In this document: piece after piece, positions 44,174-52,416 of the stretch
How the letters are laid out: the number at the start of each line of letters is the position of its first letter
Numbering within the stretch: the stretch's first letter is position 1
From: Marinobacter xestospongiae
Lineage (GTDB): Bacteria; Pseudomonadota; Gammaproteobacteria; Pseudomonadales; Oleiphilaceae
Direction: 5' to 3'
DNA length: 64,000 nt
Assembly: GCF_023156385.1 (NCBI RefSeq)
Contig: NZ_JAKZAK010000020.1
Location: 46,375 to 110,374, forward strand
Notes under the pieces: generated by a model
Seen by the model: only the letters and a program-made list of their open reading frames with translations
Told to the model about the DNA's origin: nothing
Database searches by the model: none
Translations under genes and position numbers: made by a program

Positions 44174-44662
44174 TCACTTTTTTTCGATGTAGTCACGGTC
44201 GCGCTCGGTCTCATCGCGGAACTCACCCTCGATGATGTCACTGTCATCCGGTCGGCCAGGACCAAACGGACCAGGACCCATGCCGAACTGAAATGTCTGG
44301 GCCTGACCACGGACCTGCATGCGTTTGAGCGCCTGGGCAGCGAGCCAGTGGCGGGAGCCTGGCAACAGGCAGAGAAAACCAACGGTGTCGGTCACAAATC
44401 CCGGCGTTAACAGCAAGGCGCCGCCAACCGCCAGGATCAGGCCCTCAGCAACTTCCCGCGCCGGCAACTCGCCACTGTTGAGGCGCTGATTGGCACGCAA
44501 CAGCGTTGCCAGCCCCTGCTGCTTCAGCAACGCCGCACCAACGACCGCCGTCAGCAACACCAGGGCAATGGTGTTCAGCGCGCCAATGGCCGCCCCGACC
44601 TTGATCAGTATCGCCATCTCAACGATCGGCATAATGATGAAAAGCAAAAGAAAAACGCCCAT
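44174..44662 (-). CDS. fxsA: FxsA family membrane protein
   Basis: A 162-residue protein with four hydrophobic segments ('GVFLLLFIIMPIVEMAILI', 'LNTIALVLLTAVVGAALL', 'LILAVGGALLLTPGFVTDT') and the FxsA signature 'LLTPGFVTDTVGFLCLLP'. A hydrophilic C-terminal tail ends 'RDYIEKK'. FxsA in E. coli affects exclusion of phage T7 F-factor interference. The gene often sits near groESL in Gammaproteobacteria, as here. Start at the ATG at 44662, beyond which the open frame is not credible. Confidence 0.88.
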   Translation of the reverse strand: MGVFLLLFIIMPIVEMAILIKVGAAIGALNTIALVLLTAVVGAALLKQQGLATLLRANQRLNSGELPAREVAEGLILAVGGALLLTPGFVTDTVGFLCLLPGSRHWLAAQALKRMQVRGQAQTFQFGMGPGPFGPGRPDDSDIIEGEFRDETERDRDYIEKK

Positions 44663-44835
44663 AGATCGGCCTTTGGTTGGAATAGGAAAGGGGGGTGGGT
44701 CTGATATACTGCCAACACCCCGTTTGTTAGGGAGCTTCCGAATGCACCCTGGAACCATGCCGTCCAACGACACGAGCGGGCCGGTTATAAGGGCACATTC
44801 GGAGACTCTCTCCATTTCTACAGTTAGGGCGAACC

Positions 44836-45597
44836 ATGAAACTTCAAGATTCCGTGATTGCAATTACCGGCGGCGGCCAGGGCCTTGGCCGCGCCATGGC
44901 TGAGTACCTGGCCGCCAAAGGCGCCAGGCTGGCACTGATTGACTTGATGCAGGACAAGCTGGACGACGCTGTTGCTGCCTGCCAGCAGGCCGGTGGAGAA
45001 GCCCGGGCCTATGTCTGCAACGTCGCCCGTGAAGAAGACGTCGAGAAAACCTTCGCCGCCATCAGTGCCGATTTCGGCCAGCTTAACGGTTTGATCAACA
45101 ACGCCGGCATTCTCCGCGATGGCCTGATGGTCAAGGCCAAAGACGGCGAAATCACCAAACGCATGAGCCTGGCCGAGTGGCAGGCCGTCATCGACGTCAA
45201 CCTCACCGGCGTGTTCCTGTGTGGCCGGGAAGCCGCCACCCAGATGATCCAGAACGGCGACCAGGGTGCCATCATCAACATCTCCTCTATTTCCCGCGCC
45301 GGCAACATGGGACAGAGCAACTACTCGTCGGCCAAAGCCGGTGTGGCAGCACTGGTTCCGGTTTGGGCGAAGGAACTGGCCCGCTACAACATTCGGGTGA
45401 TGGGCATCGCACCGGGCTTCATTGAAACCGAGATGACGGCCTCGATGAAACCGGAAGCTCTGGAGAAGATGACCGCGGGCATTCCCCTCAAGCGCATGGG
45501 CAAACCCGACGACATCGCATCGGCCGCTGCCTTCATCTTTGAGAACGACTATGTCTCGGGCCGGATGATTGAAGTCGACGGGGCGTTACGCCTGTAA
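44836..45597 (+). CDS. SDR family oxidoreductase (FabG-like)
   Basis: A 253-residue classical SDR: cofactor loop 'ITGGGQGLGRAMAEYLA', 'INNAGILRDGLM', active-site Ser in 'SSISRAGNMG' and 'NYSSAKAGVAAL' (YxxxK). The likely substrate class is 3-oxoacyl groups, but this is not clear. It is followed 10 bp later by an AraC-type regulator and lies divergently from fxsA. Confidence 0.9.
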   Translation: MKLQDSVIAITGGGQGLGRAMAEYLAAKGARLALIDLMQDKLDDAVAACQQAGGEARAYVCNVAREEDVEKTFAAISADFGQLNGLINNAGILRDGLMVKAKDGEITKRMSLAEWQAVIDVNLTGVFLCGREAATQMIQNGDQGAIINISSISRAGNMGQSNYSSAKAGVAALVPVWAKELARYNIRVMGIAPGFIETEMTASMKPEALEKMTAGIPLKRMGKPDDIASAAAFIFENDYVSGRMIEVDGALRL

Positions 45598-45607
45598 GGA
45601 GCACGTC

Positions 45608-46447
45608 ATGCGGACAGCGCTCGCCAACTGGCTTCATGACACCCTGGACCGGGGGCAGCAACCGACGTTGCCCCCACCGGTGGCTCTGTTTCATTGCCAG
45701 CAGCCCCAGCACATACACAATGTGCCCCTGCACTACCCTTCGCTGATCTTTGTTCTGGACGGCGTCAAGCAGCTGCATCTGAACGGCGAGCTGCAGGAGG
45801 CGCAGGCGGGCGAGGTCATCATGCTACCGCCCGGCCACATTGCCCTGGCCAATCTGCCACCGGCCGATGGTCGCTACCTGGCGTTGACCCTCGCCCTGCC
45901 GGAGCCTCCGCCAGCCGCCGAACCACAGGTCCCCCAGCAGGCCCGTTGGACTCACCCCGCACCGGCTCCCATCTGGTTGATGCTGCAGCAATGGATTGAT
46001 GGCCACCACCAGCACTCTTTGCCGGAGAACTGGCACGCCGGGCGCAGCCGCGAGATCCGCGATCACTTGCTTGACAGTGGCAACGCTGACCACCTGACCC
46101 GCTACCAAACCTCCGCGCCACAACAGGTGCTGTCACTGATCTACGGTAACCTTAGCAAACCCTGGCGACTGGCCGATGCCGCCCGCCAGCTCTGCTGCAG
46201 CGACTCCACCCTGCAACGGCAGCTGGCCCGGGAGGGCACCAGCTTCAGCGCCCTGCTGGAAGAAGCGAGAATGGTGTCGGCATTGGGCATGCTGCAAGGC
46301 AGCCAGCAACCGATCCAGTTGATCGCCGAGAATGTGGGTTACCAGTCCGCCTCCCGGTTCGCGGAACGTTTTCGCGACCGCTTTGGCCTCCTGCCCAGCA
46401 CCCTGCGGGACACCCATCAGCGCCAGGATGACGTGAGCAAGCGATAA
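45608..46447 (+). CDS. AraC family transcriptional regulator
   Basis: A 279-residue regulator. The N-terminal half is a cupin-like sensing domain ('HYPSLIFVLDGVKQLHLN', 'VIMLPPGHIALANLP'). The C-terminal half has the two AraC helix-turn-helix motifs ('RLADAARQLCCSDSTLQRQL', 'QLIAENVGYQSASRFAERF'). An AGGAG site precedes the ATG. It follows the SDR gene and may control it. Confidence 0.9.
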   Translation: MRTALANWLHDTLDRGQQPTLPPPVALFHCQQPQHIHNVPLHYPSLIFVLDGVKQLHLNGELQEAQAGEVIMLPPGHIALANLPPADGRYLALTLALPEPPPAAEPQVPQQARWTHPAPAPIWLMLQQWIDGHHQHSLPENWHAGRSREIRDHLLDSGNADHLTRYQTSAPQQVLSLIYGNLSKPWRLADAARQLCCSDSTLQRQLAREGTSFSALLEEARMVSALGMLQGSQQPIQLIAENVGYQSASRFAERFRDRFGLLPSTLRDTHQRQDDVSKR

Positions 46448-46521
46448 CATGAGGTCAGCAGGCGACTGAGCACCGGCAACAACCGGCACACTGTCTTCCT
46501 CACTCACCAAGGGAGACCGTC

Positions 46522-47091
46522 ATGACTGACCGATCGCGTTTTTTCCGTCACCACCGTCTGTTACCGCTGATTCTTGGCGGCATGCTATCCACTTCAGCCC
46601 TTGCCGACAGCTTCCAGTTGCACAGTCCGGATCTGGGCGACCCGGCCACCATGCAGTCCCGATTCGTCTTCAACGGCTTTGGCTGTCAGGGTGACAACGT
46701 CTCGCCGTCCCTGCGCTGGGACAAGGCGCCAGACGCCACTCAGAGCTTTGCCGTCACCGTATACGACCCGGACGCCCCCACCGGCAGCGGCTGGTGGCAC
46801 TGGGTCGCCTTCAATCTGCCCGCCGACACCCGCTCTCTGGCCAGTGGCGCCAGCAGTCAGGGCGCCTTGCCGGAGGGCACAGTGCAGAGCCGAACCGATT
46901 ACGGCAAACCCGGCTATGGCGGCCCCTGCCCGCCCGAGGGCCATGGTCCTCATCGTTACCAGTTCCGGGTCTACGCCCTGAACGTTGAGAGCCTGCCGCT
47001 GGATGAAAACGCATCTGCTGCCATGGTCGGGTTCATGCTCAACCATCACGCTCTGGCCACCGCCGAACTGGAAGTCACCTACGAGCGGTAG
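46522..47091 (+). CDS. YbhB/YbcL family Raf kinase inhibitor-like protein, exported
   Basis: A 189-residue PEBP-like protein with a signal peptide ('LLPLILGGMLSTSALA'). The ligand pocket motifs are 'DPDAPTGSGWWHWVAFNLP' and 'GGPCPPEGHGPHRYQFRVYAL'. PEBP proteins bind phospholipid-like ligands; the bacterial versions are poorly defined. A strong AGGGAGA site precedes the ATG. It lies upstream of the alkyltransferase-like gene on the same strand. Confidence 0.9.
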   Translation: MTDRSRFFRHHRLLPLILGGMLSTSALADSFQLHSPDLGDPATMQSRFVFNGFGCQGDNVSPSLRWDKAPDATQSFAVTVYDPDAPTGSGWWHWVAFNLPADTRSLASGASSQGALPEGTVQSRTDYGKPGYGGPCPPEGHGPHRYQFRVYALNVESLPLDENASAAMVGFMLNHHALATAELEVTYER

Positions 47092-47094
47092 CAC

Positions 47095-47137
47095 AATGAC
47101 ACACCGCTGCCGCCCAACGCCGCAGCGGTGTGTCATT
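47095..47137 (+). terminator. 16-bp perfect hairpin between YbhB-type and ATL genes
   Basis: Arms 47095-47110 and 47122-47137 are perfectly complementary over 16 bp with an 11-nt loop. It starts 4 nt after the stop codon. No T-run follows, but the stem is long enough to slow or end transcription or protect the RNA 3' end. Confidence 0.6.
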
Positions 47138-47159
47138 AGCAGAGAATCAAGAGGAGAGG

Positions 47160-47468
47160 ATGGAACCCAGTCGCGAAGAGAAGATCTGGCAGGTTGTGTT
47201 TGCCATTCCACCCGGTTGCGTTGCCAGCTATGGCCAGGTGGCCGACATGGCGGGTCTTGGACGACAGGCACGACTGGTGGGACGGGTCCTAAGCCAACTG
47301 CCGGATGGTCACGCCCTACCCTGGCACCGAGTGCTCCGCAGCAATGGCCAGATCGCCTTTCCAGAAGGTTCGGAACGCCATCTGCAGCAGGTGGCACTGT
47401 TACAGGCCGAAGGCATCGACGCGGGCCGCGGCCGGGTCACCATGAGCCAGTATCGGTGGCAACCCTAG
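47160..47468 (+). CDS. atl: Alkyltransferase-like protein (ATL)
   Basis: A 102-residue protein of the MGMT/ATL family. The active-site segment reads PWHRV where true O6-alkylguanine transferases have PCHRV, so it lacks the acceptor cysteine. ATL proteins bind alkylated bases and hand them to nucleotide excision repair. The GGAGAGG site lies 1 to 8 nt before the ATG at 47160. Its last 4 nt overlap the convergent AmpG gene. Confidence 0.93.
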   Translation: MEPSREEKIWQVVFAIPPGCVASYGQVADMAGLGRQARLVGRVLSQLPDGHALPWHRVLRSNGQIAFPEGSERHLQQVALLQAEGIDAGRGRVTMSQYRWQP

Positions 47469-48841
47469 GAGGTCTCAGCCACCGCTGCCCCGGACTTGTC
47501 TGGCGCCATGGCATCCAGTATTTGGCCGTGGCGAATCAGGTACAGCGCCAGCAGGATGGCCGGGATGCCCATCACGCCCGCCAGCAGGAAGAACTCGGCG
47601 TAGCCATAGCCCTCCACCACCAGCCCCGAAAACCCGCCAAGGAACTTGCCGGGTAACGTCATCAATGAGCTGAACAGGGCGTACTGGGTCGCGGTAAAAG
47701 CCGCGCTGGTCATAGAAGACAGCCAGGCAATCAGTGCCACGTTGGCAATACCACCACTGAGATTGTCGGCGCTGATCACCAATGCCAATGCGCTGACGCT
47801 GGGTGGATACTGAGCCAGCACCACAAACAACAGATTGGTGGCCGCCGTCATGACCGCCCCCACCAACAGAATTCGCCGCACGCCATACTTCACCACCAGG
47901 ATGCCACCCGCCATGGAGCCGGCAATGGTCATAAAGAAGCCGAACAGCTTCGACACATTGGCGATCTCCACCTTGGTGAAGCCCATGAAGTTCAGGTAGA
48001 ACGGGTTGGCCATCACCCCCATGGCGATGTCGGAAATGCGATAGACCGCTACCATTACCAGGATGATCAACGCAAACTGGCGATAGCGCCGGAAGAAATC
48101 CAGGAATGGCCCTGCCACCGCTGCGGAAAACCAGCCAGCCGCCCGCGCCAGCCAAGGCTGCAGGTGAGCGCGTTTGAGAATCTCTTCCTGTACCCGCTCG
48201 GCGATGTCCTCCGCCGCCGTAAAGTGATTGACCCGGGGCTCCGGCACACTCAGCACCGTCACCACACCAATCCCCATCAGCAGCGCCATGACTTCGTAGG
48301 AAACCTGCCAGGACCACAGCTCGGCTATGTAGAGCGCTCCGGCCCCCGCCACCAGCAGGGCCAGCCGATAGCCAAAGATATAGGTTGCCGCCATGGCGGC
48401 CTGAAGGCGCTCACTGGCAATCTCAATGCGATAGGCATCGATCGCAATGTCCTGGGTGGCGGAGGAGAATGCCACCACCAGACCAAACAGCGCCATCATC
48501 TCCGGAGCCCTGCCTGCATCCACCTGGGCCATACCATAGAGTCCGGCGGCGATCCCCGCCTGGGCCAGCAGCATCCAGCTGCGACGCTTGCCGAACCAGC
48601 GATCCAGTAACGGCAATCGCAGCCGGTCCAGCACCGGTGCCCAAAACACCTTGATGGAATAGGTAATACCAAGCCAGCTGAAGAAGCCGATGGTGGCGAT
48701 CTCAACCCCGATGTCGGCAAGCCGGGTATTCAGCGTTGAGAACACCAACAGGAAAGGCAGACCCGCGGAAAACCCAAGGAACAGCAGGGTAAGGACCTGC
48801 CAACGGGAATAGATCTGGAACCAGGCCTGGACGTCAGGCAA
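47465..48841 (-). CDS. ampG: AmpG family muropeptide permease
   Basis: A 458-residue MFS permease with about 14 hydrophobic segments. 'LLFLGFSAGLPFLLVFSTL', 'TIGFFSWLGITYSIKVFWAP' and 'ATQDIAIDAYRIE' are AmpG hallmarks. AmpG imports anhydro-muropeptides for cell-wall recycling and beta-lactamase induction. The frame has no ATG upstream; TTG at 48841 with AAGG six bases before it is the best start. It follows yajQ on the same strand, 33 bp after its stop. Confidence 0.92.
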   Translation of the reverse strand: MPDVQAWFQIYSRWQVLTLLFLGFSAGLPFLLVFSTLNTRLADIGVEIATIGFFSWLGITYSIKVFWAPVLDRLRLPLLDRWFGKRRSWMLLAQAGIAAGLYGMAQVDAGRAPEMMALFGLVVAFSSATQDIAIDAYRIEIASERLQAAMAATYIFGYRLALLVAGAGALYIAELWSWQVSYEVMALLMGIGVVTVLSVPEPRVNHFTAAEDIAERVQEEILKRAHLQPWLARAAGWFSAAVAGPFLDFFRRYRQFALIILVMVAVYRISDIAMGVMANPFYLNFMGFTKVEIANVSKLFGFFMTIAGSMAGGILVVKYGVRRILLVGAVMTAATNLLFVVLAQYPPSVSALALVISADNLSGGIANVALIAWLSSMTSAAFTATQYALFSSLMTLPGKFLGGFSGLVVEGYGYAEFFLLAGVMGIPAILLALYLIRHGQILDAMAPDKSGAAVAETS

Positions 48842-48874
48842 GCGGGCCTTGATGCGGATAACGGTGTCTCCGGG

Positions 48875-49357
48875 TCAGTCGCGGAAGTTGTTGTACTGCA
48901 GCGGAATGTCGAGCTCGGCTTCCTTGAGCAGGGCAATGGCGGTCTGGAGGTCGTCCCGCTTCTTGCCGGTTACCCGGACCTTGTCGCCCTGGATGCTGGC
49001 CTGAACCTTCAGCTTGGCGTCCTTGATCATCTTGACGATCTTCTTCGCCATGTCCGTTTCAATGCCCTGTCGCAGGGTGAAGTGCTGCTTGACCAGCTTG
49101 CCGGCCTTGCTGTCACCATCCTCGGCGAGGGCTCGACTGTCGATGTTACGTTTGGCGAACGCCATCCGCACCATATCCTGAAGCTGCTCCAGCTGGAAAT
49201 CTTGCTCCGCGCTGATGGTGATGCCCTTGTCGTCGTGTTCAATCTCGGCTTCGACGTTCTTGAAGTCCCAGCGATTGCCCAGATCCCGCCTGGCCTGATC
49301 GACCGCGTTGGTCACTTCGTGCATGTCGATCTCGGAAACAACGTCAAAAGATGGCAT
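48875..49357 (-). CDS. yajQ: YajQ family nucleotide/c-di-GMP-binding protein
   Basis: A 160-residue YajQ/DUF520 protein: '[20 protein letters not shown]', '[18 protein letters not shown]' and '[20 protein letters not shown]'. YajQ proteins bind nucleotides, and some bind c-di-GMP and interact with transcription factors. I chose the ATG at 49357 over 49372, matching the family start. Located upstream of ampG. Confidence 0.95.
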   Translation of the reverse strand: MPSFDVVSEIDMHEVTNAVDQARRDLGNRWDFKNVEAEIEHDDKGITISAEQDFQLEQLQDMVRMAFAKRNIDSRALAEDGDSKAGKLVKQHFTLRQGIETDMAKKIVKMIKDAKLKVQASIQGDKVRVTGKKRDDLQTAIALLKEAELDIPLQYNNFRD

Positions 49358-49512
49358 AGTCCTAACTCCCAAAATGCGGAGACCGTCACGCTCAGGAAAG
49401 CCGACCCGGGTCGAATCCGCAGGTTTTACAATTGTGCACAGCAGGGATGCGGCGATTGGCTATAATGGCGTCTTTAATTTAATGCGACCAGCAACCGCGA
49501 CTGGCGGCGCCC

Positions 49513-49781
49513 CTAGTGTCCCGTGCGGTTAATTTATTGACCTACTGCGTCGTTCTGGGGCTCTTGGCCAAGGCGCTAGAGCGCAGATGTGGTGGTTCCA
49601 CATCAAGCGCTGGCAACACCGGCCAAGAGCCCCAGAGCGGCGCCCTTCGGGAGCCACTGAAAACGTTGATAGCCGCGTTGAGCTAATTCGATATGGAACC
49701 ACCATACCTTCATCAGCGCGCCTTGCTCTCAACGTTTTCAGTGGCTCAGTAGGTCCGCAAATTAACCGCACGGGACACTAG
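49513..49781. mobile_element. Inverted-repeat element, copy 2 (MITE-like, 269 bp)
   Basis: Same layout as copy 1: CTAG flanks, ~35-bp terminal inverted repeats with tips CTAGTGTCCCGTGCGG, and two inner stems, A (49555-49569 with 49621-49635, 15 bp perfect) and B (49653-49669 with 49729-49745, 17 bp perfect). The sequences of both stems differ from copy 1 at many positions, always on both arms. The central GATGTGG/CCACATC hairpin (49586-49604) and the TTCG hairpin are conserved. It lies in the intergenic region upstream of the REC-GGDEF gene. It carries no gene. Confidence 0.85.
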
Positions 49782-49859
49782 GCTCTGTGCAAAGGTGCCC
49801 AAGCATAGCAAGACCAGCCGGGTACCGCATCTGAACAATGGATTGGTGAGCCGTAAACA

Positions 49860-50828
49860 ATGCCTAACCTAGATCTTCCGATTCTCGTCGTGGACGACGC
49901 CAAGTTCAGCAGCATGGTGGTCAGTCGCGCCCTCCGCCAGGCTGGCTATCGTGACGTCCGTGTCGCCAACAACGCCCCCGCAGCCATCCAGCTGATGGAA
50001 CAGCGTCCGGTCAGCATCCTGATCGCCGACTGGCTGATGCCTGAAATGGACGGACTGCAGCTGACCGATCGGGTCCGCCAGCTGGATGAACAGACCAATC
50101 ATTACACCTACACCATCCTGCTGACCGCCAAGGAAAGCATGGAGGCCCTGACAGAAGCATTTGATCGCGGTGTCGATGATTTCATCTTCAAGTCCGACAT
50201 GAGCAAGCAGCTGATCCCCAGAGTGTTTGCCGCCGACCGGATTGCCGATCGACAGAACGCCCTGCTGCGGGCCAACTCGCTGCTGGTGGAGAACAATCGC
50301 GAGCTGGAAGCCAGCAATATCATCGATCTGGAAACCGGCCTCTGCAACAATCGCTACGCCCGCGAGCGGCTGGGCAAAAGCCTGCGCCAGGCAGAGGCCC
50401 GTGGCGGAGCCTCAGGTTATGTGCTGTGCGGCATCCGCAACTGGCAGGAACTCAAACGCCGGCACACCCCAGCCATCATGAGCGAGCTGGCTGTCGGCAT
50501 CGCCCGGCGCCTGGGCCACCTGATCCGTCCGATGGACGCGCTGTGTCGCGTCGGTGACAACCAGTTCGCCATCGTTGCCCATTTCAGCAACAGCGATCAG
50601 TGCTCAACCACCACCTTTCGTCGCATCTTCGACGGCATCAACCACAAGGCGCTGAAAACCACCACCGGCTACCTGTCGGTTGAAGCGGGCATGGTGCTCT
50701 GCAAGGCCGATGCACAGTTTGGCACACCATCGGTTCAGGACATGGAGCGCGCCGCCGTCCAGGGGCTGATGGAGGCGTACGAAACCCGGCGTTTTACCGA
50801 AACCCGCCCAGACGCCATCGCCCCCTGA
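49860..50828 (+). CDS. Response regulator with degenerate GGDEF domain
   Basis: A 322-residue protein: an N-terminal receiver domain (Asp12-Asp13, phosphoacceptor Asp57 in 'LIADWLMPEMDG', late lysine in 'FKSDMSKQL') and a C-terminal GGDEF-like domain (from about residue 150). Its signature is RVGDNQF near residue 230 instead of GG(D/E)EF, so cyclase activity is unlikely. It may be an effector that binds GTP or another nucleotide or an output module of unknown type. The gene starts 79 bp after the inverted-repeat element, which therefore lies in its promoter region. Confidence 0.88.
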   Translation: MPNLDLPILVVDDAKFSSMVVSRALRQAGYRDVRVANNAPAAIQLMEQRPVSILIADWLMPEMDGLQLTDRVRQLDEQTNHYTYTILLTAKESMEALTEAFDRGVDDFIFKSDMSKQLIPRVFAADRIADRQNALLRANSLLVENNRELEASNIIDLETGLCNNRYARERLGKSLRQAEARGGASGYVLCGIRNWQELKRRHTPAIMSELAVGIARRLGHLIRPMDALCRVGDNQFAIVAHFSNSDQCSTTTFRRIFDGINHKALKTTTGYLSVEAGMVLCKADAQFGTPSVQDMERAAVQGLMEAYETRRFTETRPDAIAP

Positions 50829-50922
50829 CCAACGGCCCCGAGCCAAACTGACGGCAGCCGGTACCGGGCAACATCACGACAGATGACGCCACATTCTGTA
50901 ACAGTGGGACACAGATCACACA

Positions 50923-50951
50923 CAGACAGTCAGCCCCACCCGACGTATTCT
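50923..50951 (+). promoter_or_regulatory. Candidate sigma-70 promoter of the intergenic RNA
   Basis: CAGACA (50923-50928) and TATTCT (50946-50951) are separated by 17 nt; each matches its consensus at four of six bases. The predicted start (about 50957-50958) falls on the first base of the closing helix of the RNA below. Confidence 0.5.
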
Positions 50952-50956
50952 TAAAT

Positions 50957-51107
50957 TGTGGATTCAAGCAGTATCCCCCCATGGCGAGGGAGTTCGAAGT
51001 CCCCTCGCCGCATTATGGGCGGCGCTTCCACAGAATTCAGGATTTTCAGGCAAATTTTGTTTATCCTTATTGGATTGAGGCCGGCCACGTTGTCGGCCTT
51101 TTTGTTT
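50957..51107 (+). ncRNA. Candidate structured small RNA, about 150 nt, no known family recognised
   Basis: A gene-free stretch with nested helices: closing helix TGTGGA/TCCACA (50957-50962 with 51027-51032), CCCAT/ATGGG, and a GGCGAGGG/CCCTCGCC hairpin (50983-51009). Then comes AGGAT/ATCCT (51039-51067), which overlaps a competing ATCC/GGAT pair (51063-51075). It ends with a stem AGGCCG/CGGCCT and a T-run (51078-51107). Start, structure and stop are all present. It lies between the REC-GGDEF gene and an AraC gene, both on the plus strand. I compared it with the RNAs I know (6S, Spot42, RsmY/Z) and saw no clear match. Confidence 0.55.
51078..51107 (+). terminator. Rho-independent terminator at the end of the candidate RNA
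   Basis: A 6-bp AGGCCG/CGGCCT stem with a 10-nt loop, followed by TTTTTGTTTT. Confidence 0.75.
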
Positions 51108-51297
51108 TGCCTGCCACCCCCATATCCCCATCGACACCACCCTGAATTCGCTATACCCTTAGCCGACTCCCTCAGAAAGACAATCATTATAATCAGTGGG
51201 TTAGGAAGTATTGCACGGCTCTTGCGCAGTTGGCACACCGACACTTTTCGCGCATTGAAGCGTTTCTGAAGCCCACGACCAGCACAAGTGGTGTGGT

Positions 51298-52335
51298 ATG
51301 AACCCTCTTGGAACCGTTTCTGTCGCTGCCTTGCGCCAATACGTGCGCGCCGCCCAGGCCAACCAGTTGCCGGTGGGAGACCTGTTGCGGGCTGCGGGCA
51401 TCGCCCCAGCCACTCTGGACAGCGATGATGGCCGAATAGATGGCTCCCAGCTTCAGGAATTCCTGTACCGGCTGTGTCAGCACAGCCGCGACCCTCTGCT
51501 GGGACTGAAAACCGGCGATTTCGTGCAACCCGGCTCCTACAGTGTGCTTGGCTACATCACCATGAGCTGCGCAACCCTCGGGGAAGCCGTCCAGCGCATC
51601 GCGCCCTTCGAAAAACTGGTGGGCGACATGGGCACGACCACCCTGGAAGATCGGGGCGAACAAATTCGCCTGACCTGGCACTGCACCTACCAGAACCCCA
51701 TCGTCCGCCCACAGCTGGTGGATAACGTCTTTGCCTCCTGGATCAACTACGCCCGCTGGCTGGCGGAACCCACCCAGGCCTCCCCAACCGCCGTGTATCT
51801 ACAGCGCCCGGCGCCGAGCGGGGATTCTCTGCGGGAATACCAGCAGCGCTGGGACTGTCCGGTGTTTTTTGACGCCGGCGAGGACGCCATCGAGTTTGAC
51901 AAAAGCCTGCTGCAGACCCCATTGCGCCAGCCCGACCCGGTGCTCCGCAGCACCCTGGAGCGACACGCCCAGCAGCAATTGGCCAGCCTGCAATCGGCGA
52001 GCGAACTGATCAACCAGGTGCGCAACAGCATCTACCAGAACCTGCTTGAAGGGATTACCCGACAGGACATGGTGGCAAGCAGCCTGGGGATGACCAGCCG
52101 GACACTGCAACGCAAGCTGAGCCAGGAGGACACCTCCTACCAACAGCTTCTGGACGACGTACGACAGGACATGGCGGAAGACTACCTGAGCCGCACGACG
52201 CTTCCGATACCGGACATTGCGTTACGCCTGGGTTTCAGCGAAACCACGTCGTTTCACCGCACCTTCAAGCGCAGGGTCAACATGACACCCGGAGAGTATC
52301 GGCAGAAAACAGCGGAGCAGAAAGGGAAGGATTGA
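51298..52335 (+). CDS. AraC family regulator (OruR/ArgR-type N-terminal domain)
   Basis: A 345-residue regulator. The N-terminal ~190 residues match the 'arabinose-binding domain of AraC family, N-term' of long regulators ('YVRAAQANQLPVGDLLRAAG', 'PGSYSVLGYITMSCATLGEA'). The C-terminal part holds the two helix-turn-helix motifs ('ASSLGMTSRTLQRKLSQEDT', 'IPDIALRLGFSETTSFHRTF'). The effector is unknown. It lies downstream of the candidate RNA and upstream of argG, which is convergent. The ATG at 51298 has a poor ribosome-binding site. Confidence 0.92.
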   Translation: MNPLGTVSVAALRQYVRAAQANQLPVGDLLRAAGIAPATLDSDDGRIDGSQLQEFLYRLCQHSRDPLLGLKTGDFVQPGSYSVLGYITMSCATLGEAVQRIAPFEKLVGDMGTTTLEDRGEQIRLTWHCTYQNPIVRPQLVDNVFASWINYARWLAEPTQASPTAVYLQRPAPSGDSLREYQQRWDCPVFFDAGEDAIEFDKSLLQTPLRQPDPVLRSTLERHAQQQLASLQSASELINQVRNSIYQNLLEGITRQDMVASSLGMTSRTLQRKLSQEDTSYQQLLDDVRQDMAEDYLSRTTLPIPDIALRLGFSETTSFHRTFKRRVNMTPGEYRQKTAEQKGKD

Positions 52336-52416
52336 AGAATGGGAGGGAAGAAAAGTGCCACTCAAGAAGCGAGCGGCACAGGGCAGACCAGCCACCCTGC
52401 GCCATGATTCACCGCG

